This document shows, in pieces, positions 1-8,393 of a DNA stretch of 64,000 nucleotides (the stretch's first letter is position 1; every line of letters begins with the position of its first letter). Both the position numbers and the translations under genes were made by a program. Below the pieces are notes generated by a model that had not been told where the DNA came from, searched no databases, and worked only from the letters and a program-made list of their open reading frames with translations. Source of the DNA: Sphingobium trunci (GTDB taxonomy: Bacteria > Pseudomonadota > Alphaproteobacteria > Sphingomonadales > Sphingomonadaceae); NCBI RefSeq assembly GCF_022664535.1, contig NZ_JAKUJY010000009.1, forward strand, positions 1 through 64,000, in the 5' to 3' direction.

Positions 1-43
1 CGCCGGTCCGCTACCCACCCTTTCAGACATTTCATCTCGTCAC

Positions 44-121
44 CCCGGACTTGATCCGGGGTCCCGCTGTCCCTTTGGGCGGACAATTGAGCAGGAAGCG
101 GGATCCCGGATCAAGTCCGGG
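44..121. repeat. REP-like inverted repeat
   Basis: Two 25-bp arms (44-68 and 97-121) are inverted copies of each other with one mismatch; each arm is built on CCCGGACTTGATCCGGG, itself a near palindrome. The 28-bp spacer holds no gene. Extragenic palindromes with this 'cccggacttgatccggg' core are common in sphingomonads and other alphaproteobacteria (recalled, not searched). It lies just upstream of the small gene at 210. Confidence 0.85.
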
Positions 122-209
122 ACGACGAACATCGCAACGGCTGGAATTCACCCCAAAATTCCACCCAATCCAACTTGCGCATCCCCGCCACCGCACCGAT
201 AATCCCGCC

Positions 210-413
210 ATGCGCACCACCTACCATTCGGCCACCGTCCGCCTCTATCATCTGAGCGACGCCGACGGCGGCGGTGCGGCGACGACGCTTTTCTACGGCC
301 CGCTGAGCGAAGCGCTGCTGATCGCCGAGCAGCAGCCGCAGGATGTGCAGGACGGCCTGTACCTCGCCACCGACAATGATGTGGTGGCTTATCTCGATCT
401 TATAGAGGGTTAG
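210..413 (+). CDS. Small conserved-looking hypothetical protein
   Basis: A 67-aa ORF starting with MRTTYHSATVRLY. The reading frame is open further upstream to 51, but that part runs through the REP-like palindrome, so the internal ATG at 210 is the sensible start. The product is acidic at its C-terminus (VAYLDLIEG), has an Ala/Gly-rich centre and no signal peptide or membrane helix. I do not recognise a family. It resembles small single-domain hypothetical proteins common in sphingomonads; coding character (GC-rich third positions) supports it modestly. No good Shine-Dalgarno site is visible. Confidence 0.5.
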   Translation: MRTTYHSATVRLYHLSDADGGGAATTLFYGPLSEALLIAEQQPQDVQDGLYLATDNDVVAYLDLIEG

Positions 414-536
414 CTTTCCGCTGCCCTCAAAGCCTCCCGACGCCCGGAACAAAGGCTGCCGAGGCCGGTTGACCCCGCGATGGCGGAGGGCGTCAGTTGC
501 GGCTCTCGCAAGAAGGGCCGCGAGGAGAGAGATGTC

Positions 537-1145
537 ATGGTCACGCTGACCCCGCTGGAAGTCGGCCTGGCGCTTCTGGCGCTTGTGCTGGTCGTCGCCA
601 TCGCCATCATGATCGTGAACAACCGCCGCCGCGCCCAGCTTCGCGCGCGCTTCGGCCCGGAATATGAACGGACCGTGGAACGGACCGGCAGTTCGCGCAG
701 GGCCGAGGCCGAACTGCACGAACGCGAAAGGCGCGTCGCCGCCTTCACCATCCGTCCGCTGTCGCCGCAGCAGGCCGATGCCTTCACCGGCGCCTGGCTG
801 CATGTGCAGGGGCAGTTCGTCGACGATCCGCAGGGCGCCGTCACCCGGGCCGACGCGCTGCTGACCGAAGTGATGGAAGTGCGCGGCTATCCGATCGCGG
901 ATTTCGAGCAGCGCTCCGCCGACCTGTCGGTGGACCATCCCGAAGTCGTCCAGAATTACCGCACCGCCCACGATATCGCCCTGCGGCATGCACGGGGCGA
1001 AGCGGATACGGAGGATCTGCGCCGGGCGATGATCCATTATCGCGCGCTGTTCGACGATCTGATCCACGAACCGGTGGATCACCGCATGGCGCCGAGCGTC
1101 TCGCGCCTGCGGCAGGACGATCTGCGCAGGCCCGACCCGCGCTGA
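537..1145 (+). CDS. Membrane-anchored hypothetical protein
   Basis: A 202-aa protein beginning MVTLTPLEVGLALL. The ATG at 537 is chosen because GGAGAG lies just upstream; an in-frame ATG at 480 has no comparable site. One N-terminal transmembrane helix (about residues 9-28) is followed by an Arg-rich stop-transfer segment (NNRRRAQLRARF) and a charged, helical cytoplasmic domain containing a duplicated ERxGSSRR/ERERRVA-like pattern. The domain is of a type often annotated only as a membrane or secreted hypothetical protein in sphingomonads. No enzymatic motif is visible. It is flanked by an intergenic gap on the left and by the convergent scfR-type regulator on the right, so it is probably monocistronic. 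Confidence 0.7.
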   Translation: MVTLTPLEVGLALLALVLVVAIAIMIVNNRRRAQLRARFGPEYERTVERTGSSRRAEAELHERERRVAAFTIRPLSPQQADAFTGAWLHVQGQFVDDPQGAVTRADALLTEVMEVRGYPIADFEQRSADLSVDHPEVVQNYRTAHDIALRHARGEADTEDLRRAMIHYRALFDDLIHEPVDHRMAPSVSRLRQDDLRRPDPR

Positions 1146-1191
1146 CCGGATAAAGGACCCGTCAAGACGTCCCCTGGGATGCGTTTACGCC

Positions 1192-2604
1192 CTAACCATC
1201 CGCAAAACCGAAGGGCGCGTGGGTCCGCCGGAAATCCTCCGGCAGCATGTCGCGCCCGATCGGCGGGGCGGACCGGGCCATGCACTGGCTGCGATGGCAC
1301 AGGCGGCAGGTGACGCCGATCGGGGTGGGTTCGGGTACGGCCTCCTCCGTCGCATAGATCAGCCGATGGGCATGCTCCGCCGCGCAGCAGAGTGCGATCG
1401 CGCGCTCGACCCTGGGCGCATTCCAGGCCCCGCCGCCCGCCGTCACCGTCCGCGCGATCGAAAAGAAGCGCTGGCCGTCGGGCAGTTCCAGCCATTGCGT
1501 CAGCAATTCGCGCGGCCGTTCGAAGGCATGATGCACCGACCAGAGCGGGCATGACCCGCCATGACGGGCAAAGGGAAAGCCCGCCCCGTCCAGCCGCTTG
1601 CTGACATTGCCCGCCTGATCGACGCGCAGGAAGAAGAAGGGCACGCGCTCCTGCCCCGGCTTTTGCAGCGTCGTCAGCCGATGCGCGGTCTGTTCGAAAC
1701 TGGTGCCGAACTGCCGGGCCAGCGCCTCGACATCGTAACGCCGCGCCTCCACCGCCTTGGCGAAGGCGCCATAGGGCATCAGGATCGCCGCCGCCGCATA
1801 ATTGGCCAGCGCCCGCCGGGTGAGCCGCCGTCCGCCCTCGCTGACGAACTGCCCGTCCTTCAGCAACGCCTCGAAATCGCGGCGCATCTCCAGATAGGCG
1901 ATCTGCAGGGCGAGCTGATATTGGGTGCTGGCCCCGTCCAGCGCATCGTCCAGCAGCACCGCGTCGCGATGCCGGTCCAGCCGCCGCATCGACCCCGCCA
2001 TCACATCGGACGGCAGCCGCCGGACGCGGAGGTTATGCCGGGCCTTGAGCCAGGCGGGCAGGCCTCCGGCCGCCTCGGCCTCCGCCGCCAGCCTCTCCCC
2101 GGCATCGTCCAGCAACGGAAAGCTGTTGCGCCGCGCGGCCAGAAAGCGGCGGGATTCGGCGACCGGATCGGGCGCGTCGAGGGCGCCGTCCCGCTCCCCG
2201 CCTGCCGACCCGGCATCCCGATCGGCCAGCGCCAGCTGCTCCTCGCGATAGGCCGTGTGCAGGCGCAGCAGCGCTTCGGTGATGCCGGGATAATTGACCG
2301 CCACATCCCCGGTGGCGAGCGCCGGCAGGTCGATATCGGCGAACATAGGGTCCTTCAGCACCGCCTGCAGGCGCGCGGTCTGCTCGGCCCCGCCGTCCCC
2401 CGCCAGCTCGCTCATGTCCATCCGGTAGGTGCGGGCCAGGCGCAGCAGCATGTCGGCGGTCAGCGGCCGCTGGTTGCGCTCCAGCAGCGCGACATAGCTG
2501 GCCGAAATCTCCAGGTCCGCCGCCATGTCCGCCTGCGTCAGCCCCAACTCGCGCCGCAGCCTGCGCAGGCGCGGGCCCATGTAGACGGGACGATCCTTGG
2601 CCAT
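1192..2604 (-). CDS. ScfR/RamB-type short-chain fatty acyl-CoA regulator (XRE HTH)
   Basis: A 470-aa transcription factor with an N-terminal XRE-type helix-turn-helix (about residues 10-65; RRELGLTQADMAADLEIS followed by SYVALLERNQRPLT), a central IrrE-like ImmA domain and a C-terminal DUF2083/ScfR domain containing the Cys cluster CRLCHRSQC near the end. This architecture is that of the ScfR family (RamB, PccR, MccR), which sense short-chain acyl-CoAs and control the glyoxylate shunt, propionate or ethylmalonyl-CoA pathways. It is divergent from aceA, and a long TTTACA/TGTAAA palindrome lies in the shared intergenic region, so direct control of aceA and itself is the obvious inference. The C-terminal cysteines could ligate metal; that is not established here. 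Confidence 0.9.
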   Translation of the reverse strand: MAKDRPVYMGPRLRRLRRELGLTQADMAADLEISASYVALLERNQRPLTADMLLRLARTYRMDMSELAGDGGAEQTARLQAVLKDPMFADIDLPALATGDVAVNYPGITEALLRLHTAYREEQLALADRDAGSAGGERDGALDAPDPVAESRRFLAARRNSFPLLDDAGERLAAEAEAAGGLPAWLKARHNLRVRRLPSDVMAGSMRRLDRHRDAVLLDDALDGASTQYQLALQIAYLEMRRDFEALLKDGQFVSEGGRRLTRRALANYAAAAILMPYGAFAKAVEARRYDVEALARQFGTSFEQTAHRLTTLQKPGQERVPFFFLRVDQAGNVSKRLDGAGFPFARHGGSCPLWSVHHAFERPRELLTQWLELPDGQRFFSIARTVTAGGGAWNAPRVERAIALCCAAEHAHRLIYATEEAVPEPTPIGVTCRLCHRSQCMARSAPPIGRDMLPEDFRRTHAPFGFADG

Positions 2605-2627
2605 CTGTTCACGCGCTCCTGTGCAGC

Positions 2628-2660
2628 CTTTACAACTTTACACGCAAATCTTGTAAAGTT
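2628..2660. promoter_or_regulatory. Probable ScfR operator between scfR and aceA
   Basis: AACTTTACA (2634-2642) and TGTAAAGTT (2652-2660) form a perfect 9-bp inverted repeat around a 9-bp spacer; a shifted pair CTTTACAA (2628-2635) / TTGTAAAG (2651-2658) overlaps it. It lies 24 bp upstream of the scfR-type start and about 90 bp upstream of aceA. RamB-family proteins bind AAAGTTTGCAAA-like sites, so this is the natural operator for the neighbouring regulator. The symmetry is seen; the binding is inferred. Confidence 0.7.
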
Positions 2661-2751
2661 CCACAACTCAACTTCACACCCCCTGCCGCACCCGCGAAAG
2701 CCTTTCTAGAAACGCTGTCAGTTCACCACTCCCTTCATGGAATCGAAGCGC

Positions 2752-4344
2752 ATGACCTACCAACAGGAAATCACCAGGGCCGGCACGACCATCAGCGGTC
2801 AGGGCCATTGGGACGGCATCGCGGCCGAATCTGTCGCCCGGATGCGTCTCCAGAACCGCTTTCACACCGGCCTCGACATTGCCCGCTACACCGCCGCGAT
2901 CATGCGCCGCGACATGGCGGCCTATGATGCCGATCCGGCGAACTACACCCAGTCGCTGGGCTGCTGGCACGGCTTCATCGGCCAGCAGAAGCTCATCAGC
3001 ATCAAGAAGCATTTCGGCACCACCAAGGGCAAATATCTCTATCTTTCCGGCTGGATGGTCGCTGCCCTGCGCAGCGAATTCGGCCCGCTGCCCGACCAGT
3101 CGATGCACGAAAAGACCAGCGTTCCGGCGCTGATCGAGGAACTCTACACCTTCCTCAAGCAGGCCGACGCCCGCGAATTGGGCCTGATGTTCCGCGATCT
3201 CGACAAGGCCCGCGAGAGCGGCAACGATGTCGAGATCCAGCGGCTGACCAACGCCATCGACCATTATGAAACCCATGTCGTCCCCATCATCGCGGACATC
3301 GACGCGGGTTTCGGCAATGCCGAAGCGACCTATCTGCTCGCCAGGAAGTTCATCGAGGCGGGCGCCTGCTGCATCCAGATCGAAAACCAGGTCTCGGACG
3401 AAAAACAGTGCGGGCATCAGGACGGCAAGGTCACGGTTCCGCATGAGGACTTCCTCGCGAAGATCCGGGCGGTCCGCTATGCCTTCCTGGAACTGGGCAT
3501 CGACGACGGCATCATCGTCGCGCGCACCGACTCCCTGGGCGCGGGCCTTACCAAGCAGATCGCCTACAGCCGCGAGGATGGCGATCTCGCCGACCAATAT
3601 AACAGCTTCCTCGACGTCGATGAGGTCACTGACATCACCACCCTGCGCGGCGACGTCGTCCTGGCCCGCGACGGCAAGCTGTTCCGCCCGAAGCGCCTGC
3701 CGTCCAACCTCTTCCAGTTCCGCCCCGGCACCGGCGAGGATCGCGTCGTCCTTGATTGCATCACCTCGCTCCAGAACGGCGCGGACCTGCTGTGGATCGA
3801 AACGGAAAAGCCGCATGTCGAGCAGATCGCAGGCATGGTCGACCGCATCCGCCAGGTCATCCCCAACGCGAAGCTGGTCTACAACAATTCGCCCAGCTTC
3901 AACTGGACGCTGAACTTCCGCCAGCAGGTTTTCGACCGCTGGACCGCCGAGGGCAGGGATGTCAGCGCCTATGACCGCGCCCGGCTGATGAGCGCGGACT
4001 ATGATGCAACCGATCTCGGCCGCGAGGCTGACGATAAGATCCGCACCTTCCAGAGGGATGCGGCGGCGCGGGCGGGTATCTTCCATCACCTCATCACCCT
4101 GCCGACCTATCACACCGCGGCCCTGTCGACCGACAATCTGGCCAGGGAATATTTCGGCGAGGCCGGGATGCTCGGCTATGTCGAGGGCGTCCAGCGCCAG
4201 GAAATCCGCCAGGGCATTGCCTGCGTGAAGCACCAGAACATGTCGGGTTCCGACATTGGCGACGATCACAAGGAATATTTCGCCGGTGAAGCGGCCCTCA
4301 AGGCCGGAGGCATCCACAACACGATGAATCAATTTGCAGCCTGA
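2752..4344 (+). CDS. aceA: Isocitrate lyase
   Basis: A 530-aa isocitrate lyase of the long Pseudomonas type (P. aeruginosa ICL is about 531 aa), cleaving isocitrate to succinate and glyoxylate in the glyoxylate shunt. The start MTYQQEI matches that family's N-terminus; an in-frame ATG at 2737 would add five residues without a better ribosome site. The catalytic loop KQCGH is present with the nucleophilic Cys at about residue 220, and the N-terminal block YTQSLGCWHGFIGQQK is intact. No malate synthase gene is in this window. The gene is divergent from an ScfR-type regulator, which probably represses or activates it by carbon source. Its last codons begin a 30-bp tandem repeat and it ends before a strong terminator. 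Confidence 0.97.
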   Translation: MTYQQEITRAGTTISGQGHWDGIAAESVARMRLQNRFHTGLDIARYTAAIMRRDMAAYDADPANYTQSLGCWHGFIGQQKLISIKKHFGTTKGKYLYLSGWMVAALRSEFGPLPDQSMHEKTSVPALIEELYTFLKQADARELGLMFRDLDKARESGNDVEIQRLTNAIDHYETHVVPIIADIDAGFGNAEATYLLARKFIEAGACCIQIENQVSDEKQCGHQDGKVTVPHEDFLAKIRAVRYAFLELGIDDGIIVARTDSLGAGLTKQIAYSREDGDLADQYNSFLDVDEVTDITTLRGDVVLARDGKLFRPKRLPSNLFQFRPGTGEDRVVLDCITSLQNGADLLWIETEKPHVEQIAGMVDRIRQVIPNAKLVYNNSPSFNWTLNFRQQVFDRWTAEGRDVSAYDRARLMSADYDATDLGREADDKIRTFQRDAAARAGIFHHLITLPTYHTAALSTDNLAREYFGEAGMLGYVEGVQRQEIRQGIACVKHQNMSGSDIGDDHKEYFAGEAALKAGGIHNTMNQFAA

Positions 4345-4402
4345 AGGCTGCGGGGGAATCAATCTGCAGCCTGAAGGCCGCAGGGGAATCAGTTTGCGGC
4401 CG
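4326..4402 (+). repeat. 30-bp tandem repeat spanning the aceA stop codon
   Basis: Units start at 4326, 4356 and 4386 (the last is partial), each of the form GAATCAAtyTGCAGCC followed by TGAAGGCyGC. The first unit contains the aceA stop. The period is exactly ten codons, so the C-terminal peptide NQFAA reappears in frame as NQSAA and NQFAA after each unit. In unit 1 GCAGCC and GGCTGC pair around a TGAA loop containing the stop codon. Confidence 0.85.
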
Positions 4403-4466
4403 ACAAACCGCTGACCGGTCCGGATCGCGGGAGTGCAGTCTCGCGCGATCAGGGTGGAAGGACTGG

Positions 4467-4500
4467 ACGGCCCGGAGCATCGCGCTCCGGGCCGTTTTTT
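4467..4500 (+). terminator. Rho-independent terminator of aceA
   Basis: A perfect 12-bp stem (4467-4478 with 4484-4495, arm ACGGCCCGGAGC) around a 5-nt loop, followed by a run of six T. It lies about 120 bp after the aceA stop and ends aceA transcription. Confidence 0.92.
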
Positions 4501-4595
4501 CATAAGGACAGCTTGTGAAACCCTTTGCCGGTTCCGGCTTTTCCCGCCGGGAGGAGCTGCCTATGCCCGAGGGCCTATTTCAAGCGGAGAAACCG

Positions 4596-5282
4596 ATGTC
4601 CTACACCCTCGTCACCGCCAACCGGAATTATTCGAGCTGGTCGCTGCGCCCCTGGGTGCTGATGAAGGCGCTGGAAATCCCCTTCATCGACCGGATCGAA
4701 CCGTTCGAGGCGGCCGAGAATTATGCCGCCTTCCGCGCCTTCTCGCCGACGGGTCAGGTTCCCGCGCTGATCGACGGCGATTGCACTATCTGGGATTCGC
4801 TGGGCATCACCCTCTACCTTGCGGACCGTCATCCCGCCGTCTGGCCGCAGCGGGAGGATGCGCGCGCCTGGGCGCAGTCGGCGGTGGCGGAAATGCACAG
4901 CGGCTTTGCGACCTTGCGCAACGATTGCCCCATGAATGTCGGGGTGCGAGTGGAAATGCAGCTCCCTTCGCCCGCGCTGAACCGCAATATCGCCCGATTG
5001 ACCGAGCTTTGGGGCGAAGGGCTGGCGCGCTTTGGCGGCCCTTTCCTCGCGGGGGAAAGGTTCACGGCCGTCGATGCCTTCTACGCGCCGGTGGCATTTC
5101 GGGTGCGGACCTATGGTCTGGAGGTCGGGCCGGTCGCGCGCGGCTGGGTCGATCACATGCTCGCCCATCCGGCGATGCGCGAATGGGAAGCAGCCGCGCT
5201 GGCCGAAACTTGGCGCGAGGAAAGCCACGAAGCCGAAATGGGCGCGGCTGGGCGCATCGTGGAGGATTATCGCGCGGCCTGA
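4596..5282 (+). CDS. Glutathione S-transferase family protein
   Basis: A 228-aa GST with a thioredoxin-like N-terminal domain (about residues 1-80; LVTANRNYSSWSLRPWVLMK, then the cis-Pro segment GQVPALIDG and the SLGITLYLAD glutathione-contact block) and an all-helical C-terminal domain. The NYSSWSLRPW opening is that of a bacterial GST subgroup in which Ser rather than Cys or Tyr is near the thiol site. The start at 4596 follows GGAG; a longer GTG frame from 4515 lies too close to the aceA terminator to be likely. It probably conjugates or reduces electrophiles with glutathione in the cytoplasm; the substrate cannot be read. It is transcribed alone between two hairpins. Confidence 0.92.
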   Translation: MSYTLVTANRNYSSWSLRPWVLMKALEIPFIDRIEPFEAAENYAAFRAFSPTGQVPALIDGDCTIWDSLGITLYLADRHPAVWPQREDARAWAQSAVAEMHSGFATLRNDCPMNVGVRVEMQLPSPALNRNIARLTELWGEGLARFGGPFLAGERFTAVDAFYAPVAFRVRTYGLEVGPVARGWVDHMLAHPAMREWEAAALAETWREESHEAEMGAAGRIVEDYRAA

Positions 5283-5327
5283 GAGCCTTTTTTGAAACTG
5301 CGCCCTTTGGCGCATCGCGGCACCCGG

Positions 5328-5388
5328 CCCTTTCCCCCACCCGGCCACCCGTAAGACACTGCCGTTGGGTGGCCGGGTGGGGAGAGGG
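5328..5388. repeat. Long intergenic inverted repeat between GST and leuC
   Basis: CCCTTTCCCCCACCCGGCCACCC (23 bp arm at 5328-5350) faces a near-complementary arm at 5367-5388 across a 16-bp loop. The hairpin has no T-run on the plus strand after it, so it is a repeat or processing structure rather than a typical terminator. It resembles the ctccc/gggag intergenic palindromes of sphingomonads, including one near 17905. Confidence 0.75.
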
Positions 5389-5543
5389 CTGGCGCCGCCT
5401 CCAAATGCATTCCTCCGCGCATTTCCAAACAGGCCCTAACCCGTTGACCTGGCGTCGCCGCAGGCGACCATCGGCAAAAACAGGAAGAATGCGCCGCTTT
5501 TCCTCTTTTCCCCTGTCCTGTCCGGGTCTAGGGGAAACGCACT

Positions 5544-7001
5544 ATGGGTAAATCGCGCACGCTGTATGAGAAGATCTGGGACGCGCATGTCGTCGAACGC
5601 CGTCCCGACGGAACCTGCCTGATCTATATCGACCGCCACCTCGTCCATGAGGTGACGTCGCCGCAGGCGTTCGAGGGACTCCGCATCGCGGGCCGCAAGG
5701 TGCGCCGCCCCGATCTCACGCTGGCCGTGCCGGACCATAACCTGCCCACCACCCCCCGCCGGGACGCGGCGGGCCATCGCATCCCGATCGCCGACCCTGA
5801 AAGCGCACAGCAGCTTGCCGCGCTGGAGAAGAACGCGCCTGAGTTCGGCGTGCTCCTGATCGGCGATGCCGATCCGGAGCAGGGCATCGTCCATGTCGTC
5901 GGGCCGGAACAGGGCTTCACCCTGCCGGGCACGACCCTGGTCTGCGGCGACAGCCATACCAGCTCCCACGGTGCGCTCGGCGCATTGGCCTTCGGCATCG
6001 GCACGTCGGAGGTCGAGCATGTCCTCGCCACCCAGACGCTGCTGCTGAAACAGTCGAAGACGATGGAGGTCGTGGTCGAGGGCGAACTGGGCTATGGCGT
6101 CACGCCCAAGGATGTGGCGCTGGCCATATGCGGCCGCATCGGCACGGCGGGCGGCACCGGCTATGTCATGGAATATCGCGGCTCGGTGTTCCGCGACATG
6201 TCGATCGAGGGCCGCCTGACCGTCGCCAACATGTCGATCGAGGCGGGCGCGCGCTCCGGCCTGTTCGCGCCCGACGACAAGACCTTCGCCTATCTTAAGG
6301 GCCGTCCCATGGCCCCCCGGGACGCGGAATGGGACGCAGCGGTCGCTTACTGGAAGACGCTGCACACCGACGAAGGGGCGGTGTTCGACAAGAGCGTCGT
6401 CATCGACGCGGCCGACATCGTGCCCAACGTCACCTGGGGCACCAGCCCCGAAGATGTCGTGCCGGTCACCGGCGTGGTGCCCGATCCGGAGAGCTTCGCC
6501 GACGCCTCCAAGCGCGCCGCCGCGCAGAAGTCGCTCGACTATATGGGCCTCGCCGCCGGACAGCGGATGGAGGATGTCGCCATCGAGCATATCTTCATCG
6601 GCAGCTGCACCAACAGCCGGATCGAGGATCTGCGCGCCGCCGCCGACCTGCTCAGGGGGCGCCACATCGCCAGCGGCATCAAGCATGCCATGGTCGTCCC
6701 GGGTTCCGGACTGGTCAAGCGCCAGGCCGAAGCCGAGGGGCTGGACCGCATCTTCACCGAGGCCGGTTTCGAATGGCGCGAGCCGGGCTGTTCGGCCTGC
6801 CTCGGCATGAACCCGGACAAGGTGCCCGCCGGGGAGCGCTGCGCCTCGACCAGCAACCGCAATTTCATGGGCCGGCAGGGGCCGGGGTCGCGGACGCATC
6901 TCGTCTCGCCCGTCATGGCCGCCGCCGCCGCCATCACCGGCCATCTGACGGACGTGCGCGCATTGATGGGTGAAAAGAGGCAGGGAGAGGTGGTCGCATG
7001 A
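5544..7001 (+). CDS. leuC: 3-isopropylmalate dehydratase large subunit
   Basis: A 485-aa aconitase-family protein that, with LeuD, isomerises 2- to 3-isopropylmalate in leucine synthesis. The three 4Fe-4S ligands are visible: Cys355 in GSCTNS and Cys416/Cys419 in PGCSACLGM. The [27 protein letters not shown] aconitase signature starts at about residue 134. Length is normal. The TGA stop overlaps the ATG of a micro-ORF (ATGA), which in turn overlaps leuD, so the three are translationally coupled in one operon. No T-box, leader peptide or attenuator is evident upstream; the region before it holds only an inverted repeat. Confidence 0.97.
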   Translation: MGKSRTLYEKIWDAHVVERRPDGTCLIYIDRHLVHEVTSPQAFEGLRIAGRKVRRPDLTLAVPDHNLPTTPRRDAAGHRIPIADPESAQQLAALEKNAPEFGVLLIGDADPEQGIVHVVGPEQGFTLPGTTLVCGDSHTSSHGALGALAFGIGTSEVEHVLATQTLLLKQSKTMEVVVEGELGYGVTPKDVALAICGRIGTAGGTGYVMEYRGSVFRDMSIEGRLTVANMSIEAGARSGLFAPDDKTFAYLKGRPMAPRDAEWDAAVAYWKTLHTDEGAVFDKSVVIDAADIVPNVTWGTSPEDVVPVTGVVPDPESFADASKRAAAQKSLDYMGLAAGQRMEDVAIEHIFIGSCTNSRIEDLRAAADLLRGRHIASGIKHAMVVPGSGLVKRQAEAEGLDRIFTEAGFEWREPGCSACLGMNPDKVPAGERCASTSNRNFMGRQGPGSRTHLVSPVMAAAAAITGHLTDVRALMGEKRQGEVVA

Positions 7002-7111
7002 AAAAGGTCTTCTGGCTGCTGGCGCTGGGCGCGCTGGCCAGTGCCGCCATGGCGGCAACATTGGGGCGGGCGGAAGACACGCCGCACCGGGCTACCAAAC
7101 AGGTACATTGA
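6998..7111 (+). CDS. Micro-ORF with signal-peptide-like sequence between leuC and leuD
   Basis: A 37-aa [22 protein letters not shown] followed by a short polar tail ending ATKQVH. The ATG overlaps the leuC stop (ATGA) and the TGA overlaps the leuD ATG (TGATG), an arrangement typical of translationally coupled genes. GGGAGAGG lies about 8 bp upstream. The first 20 residues look like a cleavable Sec signal (KK, hydrophobic core, AxA), which would leave a tail of about 17 residues, so either a membrane micropeptide or a pure coupling device. I recognise no family. It is too short for usual gene callers. Confidence 0.6.
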   Translation: MKKVFWLLALGALASAAMAATLGRAEDTPHRATKQVH

Positions 7112-7707
7112 TGGAAAAGCTGAATATCGTCGAGGGCAAGGCCTATCCGTTCGGGATGAAGAATGTCGATACCGACATCGTCATCCCGGCGCATTGGCTC
7201 AAGACCATCAGCCGCGCGGGCCTGGGCAAGGGCGCGTTCGAGGTGTTGCGCAAGGAACCGGGCAATGTCTTCGACGACCCGGCCTATGCGGGCAGCCCGA
7301 TCCTGATCGCGGGCGACAATTTCGGCTGCGGGTCCAGCCGCGAACATGCCGCCTGGGCGCTTGCGGACCTTGGCATCAAGGTGGTGATCGCGCCCAGCTT
7401 TTCCGACATCTTCTCCGGCAATGCCTTCAAGAACGGCATCTTGGCCGTGGTTCTGCCGCAGGCGGCGATCGACCGGCTGATGGAGGTCGCCCGAACCCCC
7501 GATCCGATCCATGTCGATCTGGAGCATCAGACGGTCACGACCCGGTTCCAGGACCGCTTCGCGTTCGAGATCGATCCTTTCCGCAAACATTGCCTGATCG
7601 GCGGCCTGGACGAGATCGGCCTGACCCTGGGCCAGGCGGACGCGATCGGCGCCTTCGAGGCGAAGGATGCGGGCGCGCGCCCCTGGCTCGTTCCGGCCGT
7701 TGCGTAA
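7111..7707 (+). CDS. leuD: 3-isopropylmalate dehydratase small subunit
   Basis: A 198-aa swivel-domain partner of LeuC (IPM isomerase, leucine pathway). Family blocks seen are [16 protein letters not shown] near the N-terminus, [17 protein letters not shown] in the middle and [15 protein letters not shown]. The ATG at 7111 overlaps the stop of the upstream micro-ORF; the frame is open upstream to 6970 but only as a shadow over the leuC end. Length matches the family. leuB and leuA are not in this window. Confidence 0.97.
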   Translation: MEKLNIVEGKAYPFGMKNVDTDIVIPAHWLKTISRAGLGKGAFEVLRKEPGNVFDDPAYAGSPILIAGDNFGCGSSREHAAWALADLGIKVVIAPSFSDIFSGNAFKNGILAVVLPQAAIDRLMEVARTPDPIHVDLEHQTVTTRFQDRFAFEIDPFRKHCLIGGLDEIGLTLGQADAIGAFEAKDAGARPWLVPAVA

Positions 7708-7764
7708 GCGGCGCGACCGACCTATTTCGGATATATCAATCCGCTTATTGTACAGGGCACAGGC

Positions 7765-8082
7765 ATGACGACCTTCGACGACCGTGAAAAGGCCTTTGAA
7801 AACATGTTCGCGCACGACCAGGAGATGCAGTTCCGCATCCAGGCGCGGCGCAACCGTCTGCTCGGCGAATGGGCGGCGGCGAAGATGGGCCTGACGCCCG
7901 AAGAGACCGACGCCTATGCCAAGGCGGTGGTGCAGGCCGATTTCGAGGAAGCGGGCGATGAGGACGTCATCCGCAAGCTGCTGGGCGACATGACGCAGGC
8001 CGGGATCGACATCGACGAAGCGGGTGTCCGCGCGGCCCTGGACGAGCAGCAGGTGATCGCCCGCCGCATGTTCATCGAATAA
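7765..8082 (+). CDS. DUF1476 protein (F1-ATPase inhibitor zeta-type)
   Basis: A 105-aa, highly helical protein starting MTTFDDREKAFENMFAHDQE, the hallmark of DUF1476. The Paracoccus member is the zeta subunit, a natural inhibitor of the F1-ATPase that blocks ATP hydrolysis through its N-terminus; most alphaproteobacterial copies are of this kind, though inhibition strength varies by lineage. The whole family region is present. It sits 57 bp after leuD and immediately before bolA and grxD, a neighbourhood common in sphingomonads, and may form an operon with them. The inhibitory role here is by family membership only. Confidence 0.93.
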   Translation: MTTFDDREKAFENMFAHDQEMQFRIQARRNRLLGEWAAAKMGLTPEETDAYAKAVVQADFEEAGDEDVIRKLLGDMTQAGIDIDEAGVRAALDEQQVIARRMFIE

Positions 8083-8099
8083 GCCGGGGGTCGATTGCC

Positions 8100-8333
8100 G
8101 TGCCGATGGCCGCCGAAGACATTGCCGAGATGATCCGCGCCGCGATCCCCGATGCGGAGGTCGAGATCACCGATCTTGCCGGAGACGGCGACCATTATGC
8201 CGCGCGCGTCGTTGCGGAAAGCTTCCGGGGCATGAGCCGTGTCGCGCAGCAGCGCGCCGTCTATGCCGCGCTGGGCGGACGCATGGGCGGCGTGCTTCAC
8301 GCCTTGCAACTCACCACCGCCGTTCCCAATTAA
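8100..8333 (+). CDS. bolA: BolA family protein
   Basis: A 77-aa BolA/IbaG-type protein. BolA proteins partner with CGFS monothiol glutaredoxins in handling 2Fe-2S clusters. The helix-strand core and the RVVAESFRGMSRVAQQRAVYAAL segment match the family; the invariant His of BolA lies near the C-terminus (GVLHALQL). The start is GTG 8100 with GGGGGTC upstream; ATG 8106 is an alternative. Lying just upstream of grxD, it is very likely the functional partner of that glutaredoxin. Confidence 0.9.
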   Translation: MPMAAEDIAEMIRAAIPDAEVEITDLAGDGDHYAARVVAESFRGMSRVAQQRAVYAALGGRMGGVLHALQLTTAVPN

Positions 8334-8393
8334 CGGCAATCAGACATAGTGTGCGCCCTGAAAGCATGGCGCCTGACAGGAATGGACCATCCA

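Noticed and set aside
2674..4503. 609-codon minus-strand ORF antisense to aceA
   Set aside because: A GC-rich shadow of the isocitrate lyase gene; it also runs through the terminator and tandem repeat.
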